Assembly (NCBI GenBank): GCA_964548275.1
Contig: CAZJQI010000002.1
Location: forward strand, 1 to 64,000
Source: JAUVUV01 sp964548275
GTDB taxonomy: Bacteria > Gemmatimonadota > Glassbacteria > GWA2-58-10
Direction: 5' to 3'
DNA: 64,000 bases
Positions 55,314 to 64,000 of this stretch are shown one piece after another (positions within the stretch are counted from its first letter, which is position 1; every line of letters starts with the position of its first letter). The translations under genes and the position numbers were made by a program. A model generated the notes under the pieces. The model ran no database searches. It was not told the DNA's origin and saw only the letters and a program-made list of their open reading frames with translations.

Positions 55314-56129
55314 TCAAGAATTTTCCGGAGCTGACACTTTCTCTCCGGCCACGAATCTGCGTATTATCTCGGCTCCCCAGCGTGCCGCCTCCAGGGGCGG
55401 AACCAGGGCCTCGCAATTCTCCACAGAGACGTAAAAATCCACCTTTTCCTTTTCCAGAACCGGGAGAAGCCGGGCATAATGGGATATGTTGTCCTCGTGC
55501 TCCTGCCAGGGGTAAGGGTGAAGGTGCATGTGCAGTACTTTATCCTGCAGCGCCCGGTAAAACCCGAGAGCATCCATCCCGGACCAGCGGGGAACAATGC
55601 CGAGCTGGAGGATGAAACCGTGGTTCGGCTCGCCCACATCCTCGACGAATTTAAGCGCCCCTTCTGCCGTATCCACGAAAGTGTCGCAGTGGGTTTCCGA
55701 GACCAGGGTCAGTCCGCTGTTTGCCAGGATCCCACAGTATTGCCTGAAAGCATCCACCACCCATTTGTAATATTCCGGGTCCGGATTGCGGCTGGTGATC
55801 TCGCCCACCAGGCCGGGAAAGGCGCGTACCAGCCGCGCTCCCAGCCATTCGGCCAGTGTGGCCAGTTTCTGGCAAAGCCTTAACTGTTCTTCCAGGTCAT
55901 CCATCTCAAGGCGTAAAACGCCGAGCACACTGCTGACTATCGGCAAATCGAGTCCCTTTTCGGTGCATAGCGCCGCCATGTCCCGTGCCTTTTCGCGATC
56001 CATTCTGGTAATATCGGGGATCCACAACTCGATAGCTTTGTATTTGTCCAGCCCGGCGATCTCGGCGATAATCTCCAGCAGACGTTCTTCCTCGTTTCGG
56101 CAGCCAATCGTGTTGAAACAAAGTTTCAT
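55314..56129 (-). CDS. Sugar phosphate isomerase/epimerase-like TIM barrel
   Basis: A 271-residue protein of the xylose-isomerase-like AP endonuclease 2 superfamily: LCFNTIGCRNEEERLLEIIA, KAIELWIPDI, LPIVSSVLGVL, LVSETHCDTFVDT, GFILQLGIVPRW, VLHMHLHPYPWQEHEDNI, DFYVSVENCEAL. The conserved His and Glu residues of the metal site are visible in VSETHCDT, HMHLHP and VSVENCE. It is cytoplasmic with no signal peptide. It likely acts on a keto-sugar or cyclitol; the substrate is unknown. It shares a strand with the small protein gene 56 bases upstream. Confidence 0.85.
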   Translation of the reverse strand: MKLCFNTIGCRNEEERLLEIIAEIAGLDKYKAIELWIPDITRMDREKARDMAALCTEKGLDLPIVSSVLGVLRLEMDDLEEQLRLCQKLATLAEWLGARLVRAFPGLVGEITSRNPDPEYYKWVVDAFRQYCGILANSGLTLVSETHCDTFVDTAEGALKFVEDVGEPNHGFILQLGIVPRWSGMDALGFYRALQDKVLHMHLHPYPWQEHEDNISHYARLLPVLEKEKVDFYVSVENCEALVPPLEAARWGAEIIRRFVAGEKVSAPENS

Positions 56130-56184
56130 CTTGACAGTCCTTTATCCAGGTTTTCAAGAATTATGATAAGAATATCTGATATTA

Positions 56185-56496
56185 TCAGTAATCGAGATTT
56201 TCATAGAACTCAATCCGCACGGAGTTGAAAAACGGCTGCTGCCTGTCAAACAGATTATCGTGCTCTGTATCCTTACTCACGAAATCGAGCCAGTCCCCGG
56301 CAGCTTTCAAATTCGGGAATTCGCCCTCCCAGATCAGGGTGTTTGTTGGTTCAAGACCCGAAATTGGTTTGGTACGTTTTCCTTTCACATAATCCGGCCT
56401 TCTGCGCTCCAGTTCTGCAAAACTCCTTTCAAGTCCGAGGAATTCTTTCTCACGTGTGATATCGTAGTTCTGAACAACGCGTAATGTTATACTCAT
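56185..56496 (-). CDS. Small hypothetical protein, ferredoxin-like fold suspected
   Basis: A 103-residue cytoplasmic protein. It has an N-terminal strand (ITLRVVQNYDI), a charged helix (EKEFLGLERSFAELERRRPDY), a strand (TNTLIWEGEF) and a helix-strand end (AAGDWLDFVSKDTEHDNLF, NSVRIEFYENLDY). This order suggests a dimeric alpha-beta barrel like NIPSNAP or antibiotic-monooxygenase-like proteins, but no family is confirmed. Its ATG has an excellent GGAGAGGAGG site, which supports a real gene. It lies just upstream of the isomerase gene, possibly one operon with it. Confidence 0.7.
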   Translation of the reverse strand: MSITLRVVQNYDITREKEFLGLERSFAELERRRPDYVKGKRTKPISGLEPTNTLIWEGEFPNLKAAGDWLDFVSKDTEHDNLFDRQQPFFNSVRIEFYENLDY

Positions 56497-57127
56497 GATC
56501 CTCCTCTCCTGGTTAAAAAAAATGAAGGAATCTGCCTTTTTAATTCTTATCGGGATTCTGAGGGAAAAAATACCGGGTGCAAATTATTGTCAGTTAAAAT
56601 ATTTTTTCCAGGGAAAAACTGTATTTAAGTTTAAGTACCCAGGCCCGGATCATCAAGGTATCATTTCAGGAGAAATTTTCTCTATGGCAGGCAGAAACAG
56701 GGCTTAGAAATCCTCTCCAGACCCTTTATCCCACACACGGGCTAAGTTGCTCCTTTTTCCAGGAACAACAGTCCTTGCTCCTAAAAAGCTGTCAGTTCGA
56801 GATACCAAAAAAAAACTTTCTCCAAAAGACCTTACGCCTTATTTTATGGGTAGTTCGAGAAAAAAGTTTTTACAAATTTAAAATTGTTAGATTTTCTCAT
56901 TAGCAATATATTTTGCTCTTTTACAACCTCTTAATTTCTAAGTGGTTATCTATAGTCGATAAAGTTGTCTATCTTTCTAATACGCAAATCATTGACCGAT
57001 TAAGCTGTCAAGATTCTAAAGGATAATCCACGGGACAGCGAAAGCATTTCCGATATTTTTACACTGAAAGGGACTTGCGGATATTATCCTGAGCCAATTA
57101 CGTATACCTATCAGGGAGAGATGGAAA
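56497..57127. other. AT-rich intergenic region
   Basis: About 630 bases with no supported gene; a 70-codon frame at 56495-56707 is weak. The stretch from 56800 to 57000 is very AT-rich and likely holds the promoter of the HDOD-kinase operon. No hairpin or riboswitch was recognised. Confidence 0.4.
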
Positions 57128-58006
57128 ATGGGCAATAGCGAAAACGAGCTGATCGAACTGATAATTAAGCTTGTAAACAAGTCCGATATTTCTTCGATCA
57201 AACAGGTTGTTACAGAAATATTGAAAATCATTAAAGACGAAAGCTCAAGTGCAAGGGATCTAAGAAACATTGTCGAAAAAGATCCTCCCCTTTGCGCCAA
57301 GGTATTAAAGCTTGCCAATAGCGCTCAATATGGCTACCCGAAGTCTATCAGCGACATCCAGGAGGCGATTATCTGTATCGGTTTCGATGCGGTCAGGGAA
57401 CTGGCGCTGAATCAGAAGGTTTGCGAACTGTTCATGAAAGAGGATACTATCCACGGTTATTCCAGGTTGTCGTTGTGGAAACATTGCTCGGCTGTGGCCT
57501 TATGCTGCAAAATGATATATCGCAGGGAATTCAGGGAGCGGGGAGATAACATATATGTGGCGGGCCTTTTGCACGATCTGGGAATTATCGTGGAGGATCA
57601 GTTTTTCCGGGAGATGTTTGAGCAGGCTCTGAAAAAATCGGCCCAGGAGGAAATAAACCTCTATATTGCTGAAAAGGCAACCATGAAAATCGACCACGCA
57701 GCTATCTCGAGAGCGGTCGCCGATGACTGGGATTTCCCGGACGAACTGGTCCATGCCATGGGCTTCCATCACGAGCCCACCGAGGTCGAAGAGGATTTCA
57801 AAAGAGCTGTTTTTACAGTTTATGTTGCAAACTATATCTGCCAGAGGGAAAAAATCGGCTATGTAGATTCTCCATTCAGGGACATGAAGTTATTCAACAA
57901 ATGCTTATCCAGCTTAAGGATCAAAGCCAAGGCAGTGGATATTATTGTGGAAGAGCTCAAGGAAGAAATCAAAAAAAAGGATCAAATGGGGTGGTTTATA
58001 TCATGA
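57128..58006 (+). CDS. HDOD domain signalling protein
   Basis: A 292-residue cytoplasmic protein with an HDOD domain: VTEILKIIKDESSSARDLRN, VEKDPPLCAKVLKLANSAQY, SDIQEAIICIGFDAVREL, then YVAGLLHDLGII (the HD-like site) and DELVHAMGFHHEPTE. HDOD proteins lack clear enzyme activity and relay signals in motility, competence and cyclic-di-GMP circuits. The gene ends in an ATGA overlap with the hybrid kinase, so the two are coupled. Codons are A-rich compared with upstream genes. Confidence 0.9.
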   Translation: MGNSENELIELIIKLVNKSDISSIKQVVTEILKIIKDESSSARDLRNIVEKDPPLCAKVLKLANSAQYGYPKSISDIQEAIICIGFDAVRELALNQKVCELFMKEDTIHGYSRLSLWKHCSAVALCCKMIYRREFRERGDNIYVAGLLHDLGIIVEDQFFREMFEQALKKSAQEEINLYIAEKATMKIDHAAISRAVADDWDFPDELVHAMGFHHEPTEVEEDFKRAVFTVYVANYICQREKIGYVDSPFRDMKLFNKCLSSLRIKAKAVDIIVEELKEEIKKKDQMGWFIS

Positions 58007-59763
58007 GCAACAAAAACTTTAGGAACATCATCAATTCCCTTGAGATCCAACTGAAACATCTCAGGAACGATTTCGAACTGACAAAGGAGGAGTACGAACT
58101 GGCCACGGCTAAATATCTCGATATACTAATGGAACTCAAGGAAAAAAACAAAGAACTGGTTCACCTGCATAAAAACCTCGGAAAAATGGTCGCCCAACGG
58201 ACCCAACAGCTCGAGGAGACGAAAAAAAATCTGCAGCAGAAAAGTGAGGAGCTGCAGATAATAATCGATTCCTCGCCTGCGATGATTTTCTACAAAGACA
58301 AGAACAACCGCTATATCAGGGTTAATAAGGCATTTGCCGAGCTCACCGGCTTACCGATCAAGAAGATTATCGGCAAGAAGGACAAGGAACTGTTCGAGGG
58401 AAAATCTCATTTTCTACAGGACGATTCAGATGATTTAAAAGAGATCCGGAACGGCAAACCTGTACTGAACAAGGAAGAAACTTTAAAGACCAAGAATGGG
58501 AGCAGGGCTTTGTTGGTCAATAAAATACCGTACAAGAATATCGAGGGTAAAACTGAAGGTATTATCGGCTTTGCCCTGGACATTACAGATCGCAGGCACC
58601 TGGAGGAGGAACGGAGCAAGGCGAGTAAACTCGAATCTCTAGGCCTGTTGGCTGGCGGGATCGCTCATGACTTCAACAGCATTCTGACCGCGATCTTGGG
58701 GAACATTTCTCTTGGAGAGGCGCTGGTAAACAAGGATGATGAAATATACAGGAGGCTGAAAGAGGCAGAAAATGCCTGCTTGAGGGCCAAGGATCTAACC
58801 CAGCAACTTCTCACCTTTTCCAAAGAAGGTGTACTGATCAAGACATCCACCTCGATTGCTGATTTGATCAAGGAATCTGCCTGGTTTTCGCTCAGAGGCT
58901 CCAATATCCGTTGCGAGTTTAACGTTGCAGACGACCTGTGGTATGTCGAGGTGGATCAGGCCCAGATAACTCAGGTAATCAACAACCTGGTCATAAACGC
59001 CAAGCAGGCCATGGAGGATGGAGGGAAAATAAAAGTTTCAGCTGAAAATTATATCTCCCGGGGTGATGATATCTTACATCTGAAAGAAGGCAAATATATC
59101 AAGATTGCCATTAAAGATCAGGGCCACGGCATAGCCGAGGAACATCTGCCCAAAATATTCGATCCCTATTTCACGACTAAAGCCCAGGCCAGTGGGCTGG
59201 GGATTACCACTGCCTGGTCGATCATAAAAAAGCACAGCGGCTATCTGAGTGTTGAATCCCAGAAAGGTAGCGGCACCAGGTTCGACATTTACCTGCCAGC
59301 TTCCACACAGCCGGTGAAGAAGGAAAAAAGTGTGCAAAAACAGGCCGGGACAAAAAAAGCAAAGGTACTGATAATGGATGACGAGGAACATGGCAGGAAA
59401 GTGGCCGGCAACCTGCTCGAACACCTGGGTCATAAGGTAAAGCTTGCCAAAGACGGCACAGAGGCGATAACTCTATACAAGCGGGCGAAAAAAACCACGC
59501 GGCCTTTCGATGTGCTGATCCTGGATCTGACATTACCTGGCGCTATAAGTGGCAAGAAAATTTTAGAGAAACTGCTTGATTTCGACCCGGATGTAAAAGC
59601 GATAGTATCCACAGGATATTCCAACGATCCTGTGCTGTCGAATTACAAAAAATTTGGCTTCAAGGGCTTTGTTATCAAGCCTTATAAAATCGATCAGTTG
59701 AGTAATACCTTAAAAAAAGTCCTAGGCGCTAAAAATGACTTAATCCTTTCAAGGCATCTGTAA
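58003..59763 (+). CDS. Hybrid sensor histidine kinase with PAS and receiver domains
   Basis: A 586-residue cytoplasmic kinase, no membrane helices. An N-terminal coiled coil (residues about 10-90), PAS domain (IIDSSPAMIFYKDKNNRYIR; IIGFALDITDRRHLEEER), HisKA with the phosphorylated His222 in LLAGGIAHDFNSILTAI, HATPase (NNLVINAKQAM, IKDQGHGIAEEHLPKIFDPY, FTTKAQASGLGI) and a C-terminal receiver with MDDEEHGRK and phosphorylated Asp508 in LILDLTLPG. ATG 58003 overlaps the HDOD stop, so the pair is translated together. The receiver may take the phosphate from its own His; no separate DNA-binding regulator is nearby. Confidence 0.93.
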   Translation: MSNKNFRNIINSLEIQLKHLRNDFELTKEEYELATAKYLDILMELKEKNKELVHLHKNLGKMVAQRTQQLEETKKNLQQKSEELQIIIDSSPAMIFYKDKNNRYIRVNKAFAELTGLPIKKIIGKKDKELFEGKSHFLQDDSDDLKEIRNGKPVLNKEETLKTKNGSRALLVNKIPYKNIEGKTEGIIGFALDITDRRHLEEERSKASKLESLGLLAGGIAHDFNSILTAILGNISLGEALVNKDDEIYRRLKEAENACLRAKDLTQQLLTFSKEGVLIKTSTSIADLIKESAWFSLRGSNIRCEFNVADDLWYVEVDQAQITQVINNLVINAKQAMEDGGKIKVSAENYISRGDDILHLKEGKYIKIAIKDQGHGIAEEHLPKIFDPYFTTKAQASGLGITTAWSIIKKHSGYLSVESQKGSGTRFDIYLPASTQPVKKEKSVQKQAGTKKAKVLIMDDEEHGRKVAGNLLEHLGHKVKLAKDGTEAITLYKRAKKTTRPFDVLILDLTLPGAISGKKILEKLLDFDPDVKAIVSTGYSNDPVLSNYKKFGFKGFVIKPYKIDQLSNTLKKVLGAKNDLILSRHL

Positions 59764-60094
59764 CCCAGCTTGACTACTTTCGGAACTGCGCGTATCAAAA
59801 CCAGCATTGCCTTTTCATTTTTATTCTATCCTGGTATTTTCTTACACTATGCGACTCTGCCCTTTTCGCCCTTACGGCGTAAAAGCTCGTCTCTTTTTTT
59901 CATTGCCCAGCGATAGACCTGAAATGGCCCGATTGATTAAGCTGAAAACCATACCTTGCCGCATCTCTCGGCGACTGCTGCGGCTCAAAAGCTTGCTTTT
60001 TTGCGTATTCAAGTCTTCTCTTGACACCTGGTTGTAGATTCCTATAGAATGTTGATAAATATTTTGCTTTGATTTATTTAAATCCGAGGAAATC
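59764..60094. other. Intergenic region
   Basis: About 330 bases between the hybrid kinase gene and the coiled-coil membrane protein gene. No gene, hairpin or other element was recognised, except the CGAGGAAATC ribosome site just before 60095. Confidence 0.4.
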
Positions 60095-60649
60095 GTGGAA
60101 ATAGCAATTCCGGGAATCGTGATCTTGATTCTGCTTATAATCATTTATGTGAGGATAAAAACTCAGCAGAAACTTCTTGAAGAGGCTAAACTTTATGAAA
60201 CTCTCTTGCGGGATTCCCGGCTAACCCGCTGGCAATATTTTCAGTGCATCGAGAAAAGCAAAGAAATCCTTAAAGAGTACGAACAAATGAGCAATAAGTT
60301 GAAAGGGATCAAGGCCGAATTGCTGGGAATCCGCTCGGATCTTCGTGATGAGCTCAGGTTCCTTCGGGCGGAGATAGAAAAATCCACCGGAACCGAGCTG
60401 GACAAAAGGACTATCACTCAGATGAAAGCCGGATTCGATGAGAAATGGAAGTTTTTCAGCAGCCGCAAAACAAATCACAATAAAAACCTGGACAAACTGA
60501 TAGAGACCAAGAAAAAAATGGAGCAGGCAACTCAAGAGGAAACCGAGGCTTCCAGTAAATGGTCTTCAGAGAGAGAAAGTGTAATGGATCTATGGCGGGA
60601 ACTCAGTCCCAAGGTCCAAGTTACCGATCCCCACAACTATTTTAGCTGA
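60095..60649 (+). CDS. Membrane-anchored coiled-coil protein
   Basis: A 184-residue protein. The N-terminus is one transmembrane helix (IAIPGIVILILLIIIYVRI, residues 3-21), followed by long charged helices likely to form coiled coils (SKEILKEYEQMSNKLKGIKA, LRFLRAEIEKS, LIETKKKMEQATQEETEA). No known domain. The start is GTG 60095 with a GAGGA site. Its AT-rich codon use matches the HDOD-kinase pair upstream, about 330 bases away. Confidence 0.75.
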   Translation: MEIAIPGIVILILLIIIYVRIKTQQKLLEEAKLYETLLRDSRLTRWQYFQCIEKSKEILKEYEQMSNKLKGIKAELLGIRSDLRDELRFLRAEIEKSTGTELDKRTITQMKAGFDEKWKFFSSRKTNHNKNLDKLIETKKKMEQATQEETEASSKWSSERESVMDLWRELSPKVQVTDPHNYFS

Positions 60650-60785
60650 GCTGGGTTAGCTGTCCCACCAGCCGATATGTCCTCCCGCAATTTCTCCAAG
60701 CTGATATTTGCCTGATTTGGGAAAGGCCAAACTGAGTTGGTAACCGAAAACGTGGATTGAGTGTGGCTAAAGGAGCCTTTAAATT

Positions 60786-61516
60786 ATGACAGTCAAGTCG
60801 ATTTCGCTTCCATTTGCCGCCTTTCTTATCCTCGCCTGGGGATATACAAGCCAGATACAATCAGCCGCAAGTGATAAATCCGCTTTACCTGACTCTTTAA
60901 ATGATAGGACGAGTGATTCAACCACAACACCCTGGTCGACAGGGAGCACCGGCTCAATTTCCAATGCACCCTGGCAAGTGACGATGAATTTGCATACGGC
61001 ATCCACAGGAAATACGAGTACCTGCCCTCAGAGGATGATATCAGGGAGATCAAGATCGACCAGGGAGGTTATCTCGGCTATCATCAGTACTTCCGGTTCC
61101 GATCTTTCCAGGGCAGTCGGTTCGCCGGAGATATTTTCTGCGTCTGGGGCGACAAGCTCGACGGCAGATCAAGCACTCTGAGAATTTCCAATAAACTGAA
61201 AATCTCCAACAATTTCAACCTGGACCTGGAATATAGACGTGATAGACTCGATCTCAGCCACGGCTCGATCACAGCCAATGCGCTGGCTGCCAGGGGAACC
61301 TACTCGTTTTCCACAGAACTGTTCGCCAAGTGCTACGTGCAGTGGAACGATGCCGATCACAAAGTGGCGACAAACCTGCTGCTGGATTACATCTACAGCC
61401 CCCGCAGCCATATCTACCTCGTGTTCAACGAAAACCGCAACACCCTGGAGGCTGCGCCCCACAAGATCAATGACAGGATGGTCCTGCTCAAATTCACCTA
61501 TCTCTGGAGCCTGTAG
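60786..61516 (+). pseudogene. Collapsed DUF5916/outer-membrane barrel gene
   Basis: The first part (from ATG 60786) encodes a plausible signal peptide (ISLPFAAFLILAWGYTSQIQ) and linker. Between about 60917 and 60945 the protein-like frame changes. The next frame, to TAG 61514-61516, has no stop and reads barrel strands such as YLGYHQYFRFRSFQGSRFAG, FAKCYVQWNDADHKVATNLL, SPRSHIYLVFNENRN and the final MVLLKFTYLWSL. This C-terminus is typical of DUF5916 barrels. The several hundred residues that should lie between are missing, so it is an internal-deletion remnant of a relative of the 2502-5045 gene. Confidence 0.75.
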
Positions 61517-62015
61517 TAGGGGAGGCGAATTCGATTTGGTTTTATATTAGTCCACACATTGAAATTAATAACCAGGCTAGAAAACAAACAGATTACAATG
61601 CAAATATTCAAGAAGCAGGAAGTCACTGTATCCTCTCGATATGACAGAAAGCTGGTGATATACCCTTAATAATTTTCCGAACAGGATATTCTATATAATC
61701 AGCGGGAGCAACAGTTTCTGGCTAAAAAACCAAGTTACACTTTCCGCACCGAAATACAGGGGTGTACCAATAAGTAAAAAGGGCTTGCCTTTTCCAGCAA
61801 ACCCTTCTTTTTAATTGCAGGCCATAGCTGCCTATCTTAAAACTTCTGTTACCACACTGCCTAAGAAAATCATCTGCCTGATTGAACAATTTCTACATAC
61901 AGCTAGCGCGGCGCTGAGGATTAAGTTTTATCTCCTTACAGTCTTTTCTGGTAAAAAATTAAACTCCTGCATTACGAGTCAAGCAGCCGGTCAAAATGCC
62001 CTGCAATCATTAATG
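61517..62015. other. Intergenic region with terminator
   Basis: About 500 AT-rich bases between the DUF5916 pseudogene and the RND permease gene. Apart from the terminator at 61776-61813, no gene or element was found. Confidence 0.5.
61776..61813. terminator. Bidirectional terminator
   Basis: AAGGG-C-TTGC (61779-61788) pairs with GCAA-A-CCCTT (61797-61806), one mismatch, with A and T runs on both sides. It would end the leftward RND transcript about 200 bases after its stop codon. Confidence 0.7.
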
Positions 62016-64000
62016 CTATAAACTCTTTTCATGCTCAGTCATTTTCCTTTCAAACACGGAGTAGACGACAGGGACAAATATCAGGGTAATCAGGGTCGAG
62101 CTTAGCAGCCCACCGATCACGGCCCGAGCCAGAGGAGCCTGGGCCTCGCTTCCCTCACCGATACCCAAGGCCAGTGGTGTCAGGCCGAGAATCGTGGTCA
62201 GGGCTGTCATTAAAATCGGCCGCAGGCGGCGGCGTCCCGCCTCCTCGATTGCCTCGCGCAACCCCATCCTGTCTCTTCTGCGTAGAAGGTTGGTGTGATC
62301 CACCAACAGGATTGCATTGTTGACCACGATCCCTCCCAACATAATACAGCCGATAAACGATTGGACATTGAATGTGGTGCCACTCAGAAAGAGCAGCAGA
62401 ATTACCCCCACAGCGGCCAGAGGAACACTAAACATCACCACGAACGGATCGCGAAGCGACTCGTACTGGCAGGCCATTACCATGTAAACCAGAATGAGTG
62501 CCAGCACGAAACTCAACAGCAGTTCATTAAACGCTTTCTGTTGTTCCTCGTAGTCTCCGGCGAAAACGATTGCAAAATCCCGCGGCACAGGAACCGACTG
62601 AAGTTTTTCGCGGATGTCGTCCAGAATAGAGCCCATATCACGACCGCTGATATTGGCCGAAACCAGCACGATTCGCTCCTGGTCTTTGCGCTCAATCAAT
62701 ACCGGGCCGGTGCGAGGAGTGACCTGAACTACATTGCGCAGCACTACCGGCTGGCCATCCGTATTGGTGAGAGTGAGGTCGAGTATTTCGCTCAGGGCCA
62801 TTTTCTCGGCATCCTTGACCTGGACGAGGATCCTGAATTGATCGCCGCTGTCGTGATAGTAACCGGCCGGGGTACCGGAGAGCACTGTTTGAAGGGTATT
62901 GGCGATCTGGGAAACGGTCAGTTTCATGTTGGCCGCTTTCTGGCGGTCGACGATAACCAGTTCCTCCGGTACTCCCATTTCGCGGCTGATCTTGGCATCG
63001 GTGACCCCAGGCACCTCCTCGACCAACTCGAGCACCCGCTTGGCAAGAACGTCGCTTGTCTCCAGGTCGTGTCCACGCACCTCGACTTGAACTCTTTCAG
63101 TGCCGCCGCTGATAATACGAAAGAGGAACAGCCCTTGCCCCTCGCGGGTACGGATGGTCACCCCGGGAATTTTAGCCAGTTTATGCCTGAGAACAGAGGC
63201 AATCTCCTCACTGGAGCGCGAACGTTTTTTCTGAGGCACCAGCGCGACGCGCATCTCACCGGCGTGCGATCCCTGGACCCGATAGCCGGCCCCCCCGACA
63301 CTGATCACTGTGTTTTTCAACTCCGGTACGGTTTCTGTAACAAACTTCTCGATAAGGTTGAATTTCTCATCGAGAACTTCCACTCTGGTGCCGACATCCA
63401 TCTCTGCATTGACTCTGACCTCGCCCTCGTCGGCCTTGGGCATGAACTCAACACCGATCAGAGGAATGAGCGCCAGGCTGGTTGTGAAAATGAGCACTGT
63501 AACCGCAACTACTAAAAGGCGATGGTCGAGGGCGTAGTGCAGATAATCCTTGTAGCGGGTCTCGATCTGTGCAAAGATCTGTTTGCTGAGAGCGAAAAAT
63601 TTTCCGGCCCGTGTGTGGTTCGTCCCGGATGGATTATGCTGGATCGATTTGAGCATTTTCGCAGCAAGCATCGGCACTACGGTAAGTGCCACGGCCAGAG
63701 AGCAGAAAAGAGAAAAACTCACCACCAGCGAAAGCTGCTTAAACATCACTCCTGACATGCCCCGGATGAAAATCAGTGGAAGAAAGACTGCCAGAGTAGT
63801 AAGGGTGCTGGCGATAATAGCAGAGGTTACTTCCGCGCTTCCTTCCACAGCCGCTTCTTCACGCGGGATCCCGGATTCCCGGAGACGGAAGATATTCTCC
63901 AGCACCACAATGGAATTGTCCACCAGCATGCCGATTCCCAGGGCCAGCCCCCCGATTGTCATGATATTGAGCGTGAATCCGCCGAAATAGATCAGCGCGA
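62016..64000 (-). CDS. RND efflux transporter permease, partial
   Basis: The C-terminal 661 residues of an RND permease; the frame runs off the window at 64000 and the N-terminus is missing. Visible are the helix with GMLVDNSIVVLENIFRLRES, FLPLIFIRGMSGVMFKQLSL, the large periplasmic loop (VEVRGHDLETSDVLAKRVLE, DQFRILVQVKDAEKMALSEI), and the last helix bundle (AIEEAGRRRLRPILMTALTT, GLTPLALGIGEGSEAQAPLA). The proton-relay pair, Asp-Asp in AcrB, reads Asp-Asn (LVDNS), as in many uncharacterised RND pumps. Substrates are unknown. A membrane-fusion partner would lie beyond the window. Confidence 0.93.
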   Translation of the reverse strand, partial: ALIYFGGFTLNIMTIGGLALGIGMLVDNSIVVLENIFRLRESGIPREEAAVEGSAEVTSAIIASTLTTLAVFLPLIFIRGMSGVMFKQLSLVVSFSLFCSLAVALTVVPMLAAKMLKSIQHNPSGTNHTRAGKFFALSKQIFAQIETRYKDYLHYALDHRLLVVAVTVLIFTTSLALIPLIGVEFMPKADEGEVRVNAEMDVGTRVEVLDEKFNLIEKFVTETVPELKNTVISVGGAGYRVQGSHAGEMRVALVPQKKRSRSSEEIASVLRHKLAKIPGVTIRTREGQGLFLFRIISGGTERVQVEVRGHDLETSDVLAKRVLELVEEVPGVTDAKISREMGVPEELVIVDRQKAANMKLTVSQIANTLQTVLSGTPAGYYHDSGDQFRILVQVKDAEKMALSEILDLTLTNTDGQPVVLRNVVQVTPRTGPVLIERKDQERIVLVSANISGRDMGSILDDIREKLQSVPVPRDFAIVFAGDYEEQQKAFNELLLSFVLALILVYMVMACQYESLRDPFVVMFSVPLAAVGVILLLFLSGTTFNVQSFIGCIMLGGIVVNNAILLVDHTNLLRRRDRMGLREAIEEAGRRRLRPILMTALTTILGLTPLALGIGEGSEAQAPLARAVIGGLLSSTLITLIFVPVVYSVFERKMTEHEKSL

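Overview
This is bacterial chromosomal DNA with dense, short-spaced genes on both strands. It has moderately GC-rich coding regions, AT-rich intergenic regions, mostly Shine-Dalgarno-preceded ATG starts and some GTG/TTG starts. I see no rRNA, convincing tRNA, CRISPR array, integrase or transposase. The gene content suggests an uncultured lineage near the Fibrobacterota-Chlorobi-Bacteroidota group (inference only). The supporting signs are a DUF5916 outer-membrane barrel, a secreted giant protein ending in a type I dockerin, a glutaminyl-tRNA synthetase, Gfo/Idh/MocA and sugar-isomerase-like enzymes, and many exported hydrolases.

Layout. 1-5 kb: a frameshifted YhcH/YjgK/YiaL gene, a UPF0237 (ACT) + UPF0210 (PFL) pair, and a DUF5916 barrel protein. 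5-11.4 kb: a housekeeping run on the + strand, queA-tgt-yajC-def-fmt followed by a ThiE/TenI-like gene, thiS and thiG. 11.4-25 kb: an exported nitrilase, an HD-GYP protein, the 2431-residue DUF5666/Ig-like/dockerin protein, a TonB-like protein and an exported aminopeptidase P. 25-34 kb: a DHH phosphoesterase, a PilZ protein, a homologue of archaeal cyclic 2,3-diphosphoglycerate synthetase, a GatZ/KbaZ-like protein, a methyltransferase, a decayed formyltransferase, a SIS isomerase and a cytoplasmic nitrilase. 34-42.5 kb: a CBM9-like/beta-propeller protein, a 1.1-kb gene-poor stretch, a Gfo/Idh/MocA oxidoreductase, a BtuF-like binding protein and glnS. 42.6-47 kb: a MacA/MacB-like export operon with two separate permeases. 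47-56.5 kb: a Cys-rich membrane protein, an M61 peptidase, a secreted toroid-like enzyme, a cloverleaf-forming DNA element, a diguanylate cyclase and a TIM-barrel isomerase. 57-64 kb: an AT-richer HDOD/hybrid-kinase operon, a coiled-coil membrane protein, a collapsed DUF5916 pseudogene and the C-terminal part of an RND efflux permease cut by the window edge.

Working together. queA/tgt act in queuosine tRNA modification, def/fmt in N-formylmethionine handling, and thiS/thiG in thiazole synthesis. Cyclic-di-GMP synthesis (GGDEF), breakdown (HD-GYP) and sensing (PilZ) are all encoded here but not in one operon. Three genes are visibly broken (120-592, 31610-32217, 60786-61516). The most unexplained structures are the 85-nt cloverleaf at 52575-52659, the hairpin-rich leader before the giant dockerin gene, and the bacterial cyclic-DPG synthetase homologue.
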